A DNA stretch of 64,000 nt from Typhlomys cinereus (Eukaryota > Chordata > Mammalia > Rodentia > Platacanthomyidae): NCBI GenBank assembly GCA_023101885.1, contig JALPQD010000026.1, positions 10,462,997 through 10,526,996 on the forward strand. Direction: 5' to 3'. Made by a program: the position numbers and the translations under genes. The notes under the pieces were generated by a model that saw only the letters and a program-made list of their open reading frames with translations, made no database searches and was not told the origin of the DNA. Below, piece by piece: positions 54,501 to 64,000 of this stretch. Every line of letters begins with the position of its first letter. The stretch's first letter is position 1.

Positions 54501-56014
54501 TAGGCAGCAGTCATTGTTCCTTCCACACTGGGCTCGTAGCCCTTGCTAGCATCCTCCTGCTGCCCTCTCAGTCCCATCAGATGATGAGAAAAGCAGCTAC
54601 CCCTTTGCCAAATGAAGAACATAAAGCTCAGTGTTAGCTGGTAGTCCACAAAGCCTTCACTGACTCCAGGCTGTCTTGCTTTAAAACAATCTGCCGTGTA
54701 GCTAATATGTAATAGAGCCTGAATGTAGTTCCTGCCTGTCCCAAGATGGAAATAGGAACTGTCCCATTGCATGTTCTCGCTGAAGAGTCTGTGGACGCCG
54801 CTGAAGTGTCCTTTGTGATCAGCATCACACATATTGGCTCTGCTTCCCTTGACATTCTTTGCAAGTCATTTGGAGTCCAGCAGGTCCCAGAAGCACCCAC
54901 GGCTCGGGCCACAGAAATCAGCGCAGCTGCATTACTTTAGGACAATGGCCCTCCATCCTTCCGGGGACTTGGACTCTAGCACTTCGGTGACAGGCATACA
55001 AAGAGGCAGAGGGTTGCGTTGTGATGAGCCGCAGCTCAGGTCCCCGGTGACTGCAGAGCATAGGTGGGCTGCGCCTCACCCCATGGAGGGTCTCTGATTT
55101 ACCTGTCAGCTGTCATCTCCATTTCTGAAATTTGAATTTCTCCACTGCTGAGATGAAAAGCTGCATCAAGAGACTAAGCTAGCGACGGAGCCTGAGAAGG
55201 CATCTGGCCCAACACCGAGGGATGCCTATTACAGGCCACTGGTTCAGGAATTTGGTGCCCCAGGGAGAGAAGACAGTACCCCGGGGCAGGGAGGAGATGT
55301 ATCCAGTTGCCATCCAAGTCACTAAAGGGCAGGTGAAAGAAATGACCAGAGGCCATAGTAAGGAATGCATAAACATGGTGGGGAGAGTGACCAATTCCTT
55401 CGGAGAACAAGAGTTAGAACCTTTATTGTCGTCATTATTATCAGTGACATTTCATAGATGTCACTCCAGAGGGCAAGCACAGAACCCAGAACCTATGAAA
55501 GTACTGTCATCGTGCCAAGGAGTTGGCCTGTGCAAAACCTGGAGGATTCGCCCTAGAGTCATGGCGGCGTCTGTCGGTCGTGACACTTTGAAAGTGAAAG
55601 GACGGTATTGGCCTTCCTGGAACCCATGAAGAAGGCTGATGAAGCAGTTCACAAGAGCTCAGAAGAAATCGGTCCTGAGAGAGGCGACCCGTAGAAGTGA
55701 CCCACGCATGTGCATGGATTGTGAACACCGACATTACAGACCTGCTTAGACCTCCCCCCGCAATCCACAAACACTTCCTGAAAGATCGTAATGAGTGAGA
55801 CTCTGCCCAAGTACAAGCAGGGTAGACACAGTCTTTCATGACCTCTGGGTCTCTAGAAGGGCAAAATTCTTGAAACATTGGGGTTGAGAGAGTCCTCAGA
55901 GGTTATGCCCAGGTGCTGGGGAATCTCAGAGGTGATGAGTGGATGTGGGGGAGGGAAGGAAGAAGGGGGAAGGGATCCCATCAAAGGTCTTGTCCCACTC
56001 TCGTTTTCTTTCAT
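54501..56014. other. Unassigned DNA
   Basis: 1.5 kb with frames up to 135 codons that overlap on both strands. No family recognised; a weak antisense MIR-like string lies near 55430-55500. Confidence 0.35.
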
Positions 56015-56285
56015 CTAATCATCATTTGCTGAAAGCTCCAACACGCCAGGCACAATTCTGAGAGTTGGGTCGTAGTATCCAGGACACAGTTCCAGCTGCA
56101 GCTCGTAGTGGGGGAAACAGACACTAAACTTCAGCTGGCCTGAACAAGGTAGACCCCACAGAGAATACTGCAGCACAGCACCTGGGAACAGAAAAGGCCA
56201 TGCTGATGGACAGGAAGGGGCGACACTGGAAGGTTCGAGCAGAGAAAGGATGTAAGAAGAAGTCATCTGGGCTGAGAGGTGAAGG
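56015..56285 (-). mobile_element. L2 LINE 3' end, antisense
   Basis: 'catctaatcatcatttgctgaaagctccaacacgccaggcacaattctgagagttgggtcgtagtatccaggacacag', 'tagtgggggaaacagacactaaac' and 'acctgggaacagaaaaggccatgctgatgg' follow antisense L2 blocks in order. Confidence 0.6.
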
Positions 56286-56501
56286 GCGAGAAGTGATTGT
56301 CTGTGAAGACTAAGGACGCTTCATGTACAAAGATACTGTAGTGGTTCTGAACTTGGTTTGCTCCATGTACAGAAGAGGGCAGCAGGCTTAGAGAGAATGG
56401 GCGAGGAGGCAAATCTTAGATGAATAGTCCTGGGCCTGATTATGACTAACCAGACAGTAAGAATTTGGGGGTTGAAAGAATGGCAAGGGCAATCATGAGT
56501 A

Positions 56502-56515
56502 GGGATGGATGGATG

Positions 56516-56579
<64 letters not shown>

Positions 56580-56927
56580 TGATAGATAGATAGATAGATG
56601 ATAGATAGATGATAAATAGGTAGGTAGGTAGATAGATGATAGATGATAGACAGATAGATAGATGATAGATAGATGATAGATAGATGATAAGTAGGTAGAT
56701 AGATAGATAGATGATAGATAGACAGATAGACAGATAAATAGATGATAGATGATAAATAGATAGGTAGATAGATAGATAGAGATAGATAGATGATAGATAA
56801 TAGACAGACAGACAGATAGATAGATGATAGGTGATAGACAGACAGACAGATAGATAGATGATAGATAAATAGATATATGATAGATGATAAGTAGGTAGAT
56901 AGATAGAGAGATAGATGATAGATATAT

Positions 56928-57005
<78 letters not shown>

Positions 57006-57012
57006 CAGACAG
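56502..57012. repeat. GATA/GACA tetranucleotide array
   Basis: About 510 bases. Pure GATA blocks at both ends, GACA blocks (notably 56933-56963), and a middle of GATA units broken by GATGATA, GATAAATA and GGTA variants. One frame of 246 codons on the minus strand (Tyr-Leu-Ser-Ile repeats) is a by-product of the period. Confidence 0.95.
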
Positions 57013-57299
57013 AGCGAGCATGCAGGCCTTTGATCTCTATGTTTTGCCCACTGCCCAGCACTCAGACCTTAGCCTCTAGTCTTACCCAGTGTCCAACACT
57101 TTGGCTCATACTCTGTCACTCTTACCCAGTGCTCAGTCCCCAGACCTGTGGTTTTGCAGTTCCACCCACAGTCTAGCACTTCTAGTCCCCCTCCCTTGCT
57201 TTGTCCCTTACAGGATTTGCCCCCATGGAGAACGACTCTCCTCCCTTGCTTGCTCTGACTTGCCTTCCAGTTTCCCAGAATGCAAAACGAACGGCTTCA

Positions 57300-57690
57300 T
57301 CTTCGCCTCTAATTAAATCCTGAGCCGAACATGTGGAGCAGTGCTATTGCATAGAACGATGTCTCCTGAGCACGTCTTTAGCCCTTAAAGGGAAGCGAAA
57401 CGTGATAATTAGTAACCAATTAATGTGCATTTCAACAAACTATATTTTAATTATTCTGTCATAGGTTGTCTGCCTGTGAAATATTCCATGCTAATTAAAT
57501 CCTCTTAGCAACCCAGCAAAAGGGCCTCTTTTCCTTGATGTGACGAAGGAAAGGGAGGGTGATGCAGACTCACCGCTCGTGTAATTTGAGTTAATGGCAG
57601 GGACCCTGCTTCAAGCTTTCAGATGTTGATTGAACCAGTGATCTCCTAGTGCTTCCTAGACATTTTTAAATGTGTAATTATCACACAATG
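57300..57690. promoter_or_regulatory. Candidate regulatory block with clustered TAATTA motifs
   Basis: Repeat-free AT-rich block. Homeodomain-type cores occur at 57310 (TAATTAA), 57406 (TAATTA), 57419 (ATTAAT), 57448 (TAATTA), 57492 (TAATTAA) and 57675 (TAATTA). The 13-mer 'ctaattaaatcct' occurs twice (57309, 57491). Homeodomain proteins bind TAATTA-like sites; the regulatory role is inference from clustering alone. Confidence 0.3.
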
Positions 57691-59256
57691 GCCCTGTTAT
57701 GTCTGAGACACTGCATTCTGACAAGATAAGAGTCCAAGAACTTTGCTGGGAATACTTGACCAGCATCTTGTGCCTGGCCGGGATTGCTAATGCATCCCGG
57801 TGACACCGACACCCTCTCTTCCATCTGCCAGCCTCCCTCTGAAACCTGTCTTAGCCTTGTCTTAGCCTTGTGCTTGCTTCCAGGGTCTTTGTTTTTGGGC
57901 CTTGGGCTCCTATTGTATATGCAAGCAGCACAGCTAAGGACTGGAGAGTTGGGGACAAGGTTGGGTGAAGCCTAGATCTAACATTCTGTCCCAGCCACCA
58001 GAAAGCAGGAAGAACAGACACCAAAGCTGCTCCGGGCAGCCAACCAGGAGTCATTAGTTAGCACACAGGGAATGAGCAGCTGATGAGGGTGGAGGAAGCT
58101 GTGGGCTGCTTCGGGATGGAGCGACCCTCCAGGGGTGACTGACACAGAACAGGAAAGATGGAGGAGACAGGAGCTCTCTATATGTGAGTGGTCATCTAGG
58201 AGTGACCAGGTGCTAAGAGGTCAGGAAGGAATGTACAGTCAGACTGAGACTGGAGGAACCTGCTGTCATGTGCAGAGACTCAATCTAGTGATTCTCAAAT
58301 ACAATAGGGCTTATGTCTTGATTACCTAATAGGGCTGGGAGGGTGTATTTGATTGACAGGGCTGTCCTACTCCCCATCTGTGGTCATGAAGCACAGAGGT
58401 CCCCCCCCCCATTATGGCTCTGCCATCATCTAGGTTGGGTTAGGGCTTTTCAAAGGGTGATTGCCACAGCCACAGTGCCAGGCAGCCCTGGGACTCATTA
58501 GACGTGCACATGCTTAGACTTCTTTCCAAGTTCACAGGGGCAGAAGTACTGCAGGTGGGGCCCAGCAATCTGTGTTAAAACAAACCTTCTCAGTGATTAC
58601 GATGCCTTCCTAAGATTGAGGATCACTGGCCTTATGTCCTATGGCTTTCTATAGCCAAGCAGTAAAGGAAGGAGAATGCATGGAAGGTCCTTGCAGACCA
58701 AGAGCTCTGATCCCAATGAGGCACTGCTACTTCTACTGAGAGCATCCATGCATGATGAGCTAGTCTCACAGCCAGCTTCCAGAACATCTGCGAGTGATCC
58801 TGGTTGGCTAGCTGCTCCCCCACTGCACACATGTGTAACAGTGTGAGGAACAGGGAAAGTACATCTAAGGCCTCCCAGGAGTCTCCTAGAGATTCTACTA
58901 GGGACCTGGAGGGTCATGCTAGTTTAGGCCTTTAAGAATCTCAAATTGGAGAGACTGTGCGTCACAGCCAAGGTCACAGTGGTGGTAAGTGGCAAAGACA
59001 CAGCTTGACTCAGGATTACTCAATGTCAAATTATTCTAGATCTGTTTTGTCAGGTCTGGATGCCTCAAAAAATGCTGACATGAAATCATGCAGCTCAGTT
59101 GTTGAAAGGGGCCTGGGTAGCCTGTCTCTGGCTCCATTTCACAGTAAAAGAGTGTGATCAAAGGTACAAGCAGATATTGAGGTAACATGCAGGAAGGAGT
59201 GTGATCCATGAACACAAAGAAATTCCGTAGTAGACATGTGATTAGGAAACAGTAAC
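57691..59256. other. Unassigned DNA with a MIR remnant
   Basis: A weak antisense MIR core ('gcgtcacagccaaggtcacagtggtggtaagtggc') lies at about 58958-58993, and a C-run of ten at 58401-58410. No gene recognised. Confidence 0.35.
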
Positions 59257-59385
59257 AGAGAGAGAGAGAAAGAGAGACAGAGAGAGAGGAGAGAACATGT
59301 GTGCATGTATCTGTATGCATCATTAATGTTACTTTATGTGTACATATATATATACACACACATTGGTACATATATACATACATAA
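59257..59385. repeat. (GA)n then (TA/CA)n low-complexity
   Basis: GA-rich block 59257-59292, then an AT/CA-rich patch at 59335-59385. Confidence 0.8.
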
Positions 59386-59599
59386 TAAACTATTGTAAGC
59401 TATTAGGGAAAAAAGAGAAAACATAACCCATAAACCCACCAGAGTTAACAGGAGAAAAAAAGGTAAGAATTTCTAGACAGACATAAGCAAGATCTCAGGA
59501 CAAAAAAGAAAAATCCTGAAGGAGGGATGCTTCCCAGCCCATTTGGCAAACATCAAACAATTGTAGGCACCGGATGGGAATCAATGGGTAGAGACGCAG
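59386..59599. other. Unassigned DNA
   Basis: Lies between the AT/CA-rich patch and an antisense L2. No family recognised. Confidence 0.3.
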
Positions 59600-59820
59600 G
59601 GGTGAGGGACAGGGCCCGGGAGACAGCAGAGACCCAGTGCAGGGATGAAGTGTGTGCGCTTCATTCTGCCAGTAATGGGGATCCGGGAAGAAGCTTTGAG
59701 AAGGAGAATGACAGGCTTGGATTTGTGTAATAGAAAGATTACTCTGAAGGTAATGAATAGGACTGCCTGCAGGAGAAGAAATTTCTAGAAGGCAAGGAGA
59801 TAAGTGAGGTGATATTTGCA
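59600..59820 (-). mobile_element. L2 LINE fragment, antisense
   Basis: 'aagctttgagaaggagaatgacaggcttggatttgtgtaatagaaagattactctgaagg' follows antisense L2 'ggttttgagcagaggagtgacatgatctgacttacgttttaacaggatcactctggctgc'. 'gactgcctgcaggagaagaaatttctagaaggcaaggagataagtgaggtgatatttgcaatagc' follows the next L2 part. Confidence 0.55.
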
Positions 59821-59823
59821 ATA

Positions 59824-59869
59824 GCTCAGAGAGAGAGAGAAAGAGAGGAGAGAGAGAGAGAAAGAGAAC
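59824..59869. repeat. (GA)n low-complexity
   Basis: GA and GAAA units next to the L2 fragment. Confidence 0.85.
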
Positions 59870-60489
59870 ACCGAACAGCAGTAATAGAAATGGGTTAAAA
59901 AGAAATGGACTATAATTGGGGGTGGCTGGGGAGGAGGGAGGTGTTGGAGAAGATGCAGATCTGTTTCTGTTGTCTGTTTCAGTGAATGGGGGCCCTGGAA
60001 AATAGAGCACAGCAGGAGTCTGTGTTTGGAGGAAAAATGTGCTGCATTTTGTTAATTCTAGCATGCACATTCTTTTCCATTGTGAGGACTGTGGATCAGG
60101 CTGTCTGTCCTACAAGTGAACCTGTTTTACAATCTGAGTTGGGTGGCAAATCACGGACACAAAAAATTCAGTGGGTACACACATTAAGAACCTGCTAGGA
60201 CAGGTACACTGCCTTCAGGAAGGTGGGCACTTGAGAACTGGCCAGGTGATGTTTGAACATCACAGAAGCTGCTGAAACTGGTTTCTCTCTTGAGCGAGGC
60301 CATCTTTAAAGCTTCAAACTCAACCAGCAGATGAAACTCTTTTCTGAATTTGAGCAGCACTGGCTTAACTTCTGACACATATAATCTAAGTGAGTGGAGA
60401 TTAAGTGTCAATTTAAGAAGTTCTCAGCACTGAGATTTGTTTAAAAGAAAAATCCTGAGGACAGTAATGGAGCACACTTAAAAGAATGT
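59870..60489. other. Unassigned DNA
   Basis: Between L2 and the next SINE. No feature recognised. Confidence 0.35.
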
Positions 60490-60527
60490 TTGCTTGTTTA
60501 TTTAGTGTACATGAGTGTATTATGTAT

Positions 60528-60576
<49 letters not shown>

Positions 60577-60872
60577 ACGCGCGCACTTTCATGTGTGAGT
60601 GCAGGTGCATAGGTCCCACAAACTTGTGTGGAGATCACAGGACAACCTCTAGTGTTCAGCCTTACTTTTCACATTATTTGAGACAATGCTGGGTACCTCA
60701 GATTAGCTGGCCATCAGACTTCCTGGAATTTCCTGTCTTTGCCTCCCACCCCGTCATAGGAACACTGGAATTACAGCCATGTGCAACCTGCCAGCTTAAT
60801 GTGTGTGCTGGAGATTCGAACTTTGGTCCTCACACTTGTGCAACTTTACTCACTGAGACATCTCAGACCCAG
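60490..60872 (-). mobile_element. B4/RSINE1-type SINE with (TG)n tail, antisense
   Basis: TG/CG tail (60528-60585), 'gtgtggagatcacaggacaacctctagtgttcagcc', 'ttatttgagacaatgctgggtacctcagattagctggccatcagacttcctgg', 'gtgtgtgctggagattcgaactttggtcctcacacttgtgcaactttactcactgagacatctcag'. Full-length layout. Confidence 0.8.
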
Positions 60873-61274
60873 AGAACACTTTTAAAAATGCTGCTTCGAT
60901 GGACTCTTGGCACCCATGGGCATGCCTTGAAGACTTAGAACCCAGAGATGCAGGGGACTGGGACTCTTAACTAGATATGTTCTAAGCGTGCCCTGACCAC
61001 TTTTGTGTTTTAATTTTTAGCTTCCATTTTATACATGCACGAATGAGACATAGATTATTTTATTATGCATTAAACATTTTGTCCTAAAGTGGTAAGAAAG
61101 CATTGTGTCACTGTTTGTCAGACTTTGTCTTTCTTAACGGTATATAAGATAATGGTACATCTCAAAATTGATAGCATCTTAGATTCAATGAAGCATGGCA
61201 TTCGTTATTCTCAACCACCCTGCTCAGAGCAGCTCAGAATAAAGTAGATGTCAAGCCTAACGTTTTTAAATGCA
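60873..61274. other. Unassigned AT-rich DNA
   Basis: No family recognised. It may include more of the adjoining L1M, too diverged to see. Confidence 0.35.
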
Positions 61275-61880
61275 ATTGGAAAAAAAATTTTGTGCAATGA
61301 GGATGAGAATTCAAAAAGATACAGAATGTTTGGTAAATGGATCTGGTAGGTTCTTTATGAAGTTAAATGTACTCCTAACTGAGACAGGAATTCTCTGTAG
61401 TGAGTATTTATTAATATCTACCCAAGAGAAATGACAATATGTTGTATGAAAAGATTTGTGCATAAATGTTTACAGCCACATTCTTCCTAATAGCTGGAAA
61501 TAGCACACGGCTTGCTCTCTATTCGTGGGCAGGAGTGGGAACAGAGTAAGGTAAGGTCACCTTGTGGGTGCAGCTCAGCAACTGATAGGGACAGGCTAAT
61601 GACGCTAGGACCACGTCAGTGAGCTTTAGAGGTGTCCCCACAAGGGAAAGAAGGCAGATAAAAAGACGATGTGGTTCTGTTCGTGTGGCATTCTGGACCA
61701 GGCAAGACTCTAGACATAGGAAGCAAGCCCGCACTTTTCTGCATGGGACTTTAGGGAGAAACAGGTTGACTGCAAAGAGCTAAAGAGAACTGGAATTACA
61801 GACTATCATTTGAGTGCATGGTTCTGGACAACTTCACATTTGTCAAATGTCATTGAACTGTCTACTTTAAAAAACTGTGG
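61275..61880 (+). mobile_element. L1M-type LINE 3' end
   Basis: 'aatatctacccaagagaaatgacaatatgttgtatgaaaagatttgtgcataaatgtttacagccacattcttcctaatagctgg' is a clear old-L1 ORF2 end. 'gggactttagggagaaacagg...gcatggttctggacaacttcacatttgtcaaatgtcattgaactgtctactttaaaaaactg' matches the L1M 3' UTR ending 'catttgtcaaaactcatcgaactgtacacttaaaat'. The middle (61510-61740) is less clear. Confidence 0.7.
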
Positions 61881-61884
61881 ACTT

Positions 61885-62230
61885 GAGATTGGGGAGATGG
61901 CCCAGCAGGTTTATCATTTGCTTTGCAAATGTGAGGACCAGAGTTTGGGTCTCAGAACCCATGTCCAGTGAGTATGACAGCCTCCTATAATCCTAGTGTG
62001 TGCAGGAGACAGACAGGGAATCCCAGAGGCAAGCTAGCTAGCCAGACCATGTGAAATCATGAGGTCCTACTCCACAATTGCCTCAATATGCAAAGTGGAT
62101 AACGACTGATGAAGATACTCATTGTCAATCTCAGGCCTCTACATTCATGCACACGCAGGTGCACTTCCCCAGATACATGTGTCCACACACATATGAATGT
62201 ACACATGCACAATACACACATGCATGTGCA
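61885..62230 (+). mobile_element. B4/RSINE1-type SINE
   Basis: 'gagattggggagatggcccagcagg', 'gtgaggaccagagtttgggtctcagaacccatg', 'agtatgacagcctcctataatcctagtgtgtgcaggagacagacag', 'tagctagccagaccatgtgaaatcatgaggtcc' and a CA/TG-rich tail. It joins the 3' end of the L1M. Confidence 0.75.
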
Positions 62231-62237
62231 AACTTAG

Positions 62238-62520
62238 GACTGGGGGAATGGGTCAGCTGGTAAAGTGGTAAATACTTGCCACATAAGCATGACACCCTAG
62301 AGGTTCTGTATCTAGCACCAGTGTGAAAAAGTGCCTGTAATCCCAGAGAAGACAGTAGGATCTCTGGGGTCCACTGGCCAACCAGTCTGACCAAATCAAT
62401 GAGCTCCCTGTTCAATGAGACCCTGCCTTAAAAAAAATGAGGTGGCAAGCAACCAAGGAAGTCACCTGATGTCAAACTCTGTCTTCCATACTGCACATAC
62501 ACATGCATCTGTACAGATCT
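62238..62520 (+). mobile_element. B4/RSINE1-type SINE, head-to-tail with the previous one
   Basis: 'aggactgggggaatgggtcagctggtaaagtgg', 'gtgcctgtaatcccagagaagacagtaggatctctggggtccactggccaaccagtctgaccaaatcaatgagctccctgttcaatgagaccctgcctt' and 'aatgaggtggcaagcaaccaaggaagtcacctgatgtcaaactctgtcttcc'. Right arm very close to the RSINE1 pattern. Confidence 0.8.
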
Positions 62521-63254
62521 AGTAGGTATGTACTGCGAGTCCTTTTCTTAACCTTTCCAGTAGATCCTGAATTCCCCATTCATGGATGATGAGGACAAAG
62601 TCTACTCAATAGGACTTTGTGGAGAGAACTAAGTGGGAAAATGTATGCAAAGCAGCTAGAGCAAATTTCAACCAGAAATAAGTGCTCAATCATGGTAGCC
62701 CACACGCTTCCAGCAACCACAGGCAGTTTCATTACTGAGGAATTAATCAGCTGTTTGGATGACAGAATTGTATAGGCCAATCAATTGCTTGTGGCTGAAA
62801 CCATCATTCTGATCAAAACAGTGCTGAAATAGAGGCTCCCGGGAGACCTGGCTTGAGCCATTTACAGTCTGTGCATTGAATCTCCATTCTGCCTCTCCCA
62901 CAATCTATCTCACTCACAGAAACTTTTGGGGAACACACAGAGAGAGGAAGAGAGAGAGAGAGAGAGAGAATGAGAGAGAGAGTGCTGAAAGTTATTTGAC
63001 CAGCCCTCCCCTCCCCGCCCGCATATGCCTGAGAGGATAAACACAGTTTCTGGCACATGAATAGATGGAGGACTGATTTGAAATGACTTTTACTTTCCAC
63101 TCTTTTCTTTTTCTTTCTTTTTTAAATCTAAACACAAGCAAAATGAATCAAGTACTTCATACATCACGAGACCTGGTTACATGTTCTGAGATGGGTGTCA
63201 TTGAGTATCTGTAAGACACTTTGGTCATTTCCATGAAACTATGTTCCATGAGAT
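62521..63254. other. Unassigned DNA with a (GA)n run
   Basis: GA-rich run at 62938-62982; otherwise no family recognised. Confidence 0.4.
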
Positions 63255-63342
63255 CATAGACCCTGACTAATAAAGAGACCTGTTCAAGGTCACGGCTAGT
63301 AACTGACAGAGGCTGGATTCACACTCACTCTCCAGTCCTGGT
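63255..63342 (-). mobile_element. MIR SINE fragment, antisense
   Basis: 'gacctgttcaaggtcacggctagtaactgacagaggctggattcacactcactctccagtcc' follows antisense MIR 'cttgcccaaggtcacacagctagtaagtggcagagccgggattcgaacccagg'. Confidence 0.65.
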
Positions 63343-63904
63343 CCAGGGAGTCTTTAAGCACATACTAGACCAAGTGAAGGGTCAGGGAACCCAGATCCGT
63401 TATGACTGGGAGCAGAGAGCACAGAGGAGGGTACTGAATGTAAGTCCTGCATGTAAAGTTTGCTCAGAAAGGGTTGCTTGGAGAAGGTACACTTCCGCTG
63501 GAGTCTCTGGGGGCCGGTGAACATTTGTAGGCTCAGCGCTGGATACTTTGCATCCCTCACTCCTACAAGGAGAGAGCCCTGGGCAGCCCTAGTGGGCGTT
63601 CACCACTGTGTTTCTCAGGGAGTCGGAAATCTGCTAAGTTTGGAGGTAGTAGAACTCCTGAGAGCATTGTTCTCTGCTTTCTCAGACGATCTTGAGGCTT
63701 TCAGGAGCAGCCTGAGTTTCCTCAGAACCTGTTGCTTCCTGACTTGTGGGGAGCCCCTGATTCTTGCCACATCTGTAAAACGAATGAGCAGATCTTCTAG
63801 CTCTTTGTGAGTCTTTCCATTAGTGTGCTGTTAATCACTGTCAATCACTGTCTACACATTCTCTCAATCACTTTGTGGTCTCCCGATCACTTTTCTTTCA
63901 GGAA
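63343..63904. other. Unassigned DNA
   Basis: A 116-codon plus-strand frame (63460-63810) shows no recognisable domain. 'caatcact' type units recur four times at 63834-63875. Confidence 0.35.
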
Positions 63905-64000
63905 CCCAAGATGACTCAGATGGTGAAGTGCTTTCCATACAAACTGTGAGGACCTGTGTTCGAATCCCCAGCACTCGCATAAAATCCAGTGCAGTGTCGC
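63905..64000 (+). mobile_element. B4-type SINE left arm, cut by the window edge
   Basis: 'cccaagatgactcagatggtgaagtgctttccatacaaactgtgaggacctgtgttcgaatccccagcactcgcataaaatcc' is the tRNA/ID-like arm with a good B-box ('gttcgaatcccc'). The rest lies outside the window. Confidence 0.75.

Noticed and set aside
56321..57061. 246- and 191-codon minus-strand frames rich in Tyr-Leu-Ser-Ile
   Set aside because: Entirely produced by the GATA/GACA period. Both frames end outside the array without any other coding sign.
59495..60070. 191-codon minus-strand open frame
   Set aside because: It covers an L2 fragment and GA-rich runs (Ser/Leu/Phe/Pro-rich translation). No domain.
63905..64000. A tRNA gene at the window end or in other SINE heads
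   Set aside because: A and B boxes are present, but the cloverleaf is not, and the sequence continues into the SINE body in complete copies. These are tRNA-derived SINE heads.

Overview
The window looks like rodent nuclear DNA with no supportable protein-coding or RNA gene. Three things point to a rodent: dimeric tRNA/ID-B1 SINEs of the B4/ID_B1/RSINE1 type on both strands, a rodent-type L1 3' UTR with a G-rich polypurine tract, and URR1-like (hAT-type) interspersed repeats. Old mammalian repeats (L2, MIR, L1M, a possible CR1/L3 scrap) lie underneath. Young mouse or rat B1 and B2 copies, normally frequent in 64 kb, are almost absent. I therefore call it a mouse-related rodent and do not name a species. 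All family names were assigned by eye from memory of consensus sequences; no database was searched.

Layout. 0-10 kb: a pyrimidine tract, a URR1-like element, MIR pieces, B4-type SINEs with long CA/TG tails, an L1M 3' end, and two rodent L1 3' ends facing each other. 10-19 kb: mostly unassigned single-copy-looking DNA with L2 copies. 19-30 kb: a 24-bp minisatellite, a MIR, SINEs, a CA/CG tract and a TTCC array. 30-45 kb: a dense nest of URR1-like, MIR, L1 and SINE insertions, then L2 and MIR remnants. 45-54 kb: more B4-type SINEs, an antisense L1 3' end carrying a locally duplicated 107-bp segment, and an AT-rich stretch. 54-64 kb: L2 copies, a 510-bp GATA/GACA array, a repeat-free block rich in TAATTA motifs, an L1M 3' end and tandem B4-type SINEs.

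The most distinctive content is a group of five SINE copies (near 20.2, 30.0, 34.2, 35.2 and 44.2 kb). They share a B4/ID-like tRNA head and a 3' end related to RSINE1, but lack most of the B1-like centre. Four have visible target-site duplications. One interrupts a URR1-like element and one interrupts an ID_B1 element, so they are younger than both hosts. A longer relative at 37.4-37.7 kb still has the centre and may show the ancestral form. I do not recognise this arrangement among the mouse or rat SINEs I know.

No genes act together here. The window is probably intergenic or part of a long intron. Long open frames are explained by simple repeats or cross several unrelated repeats.
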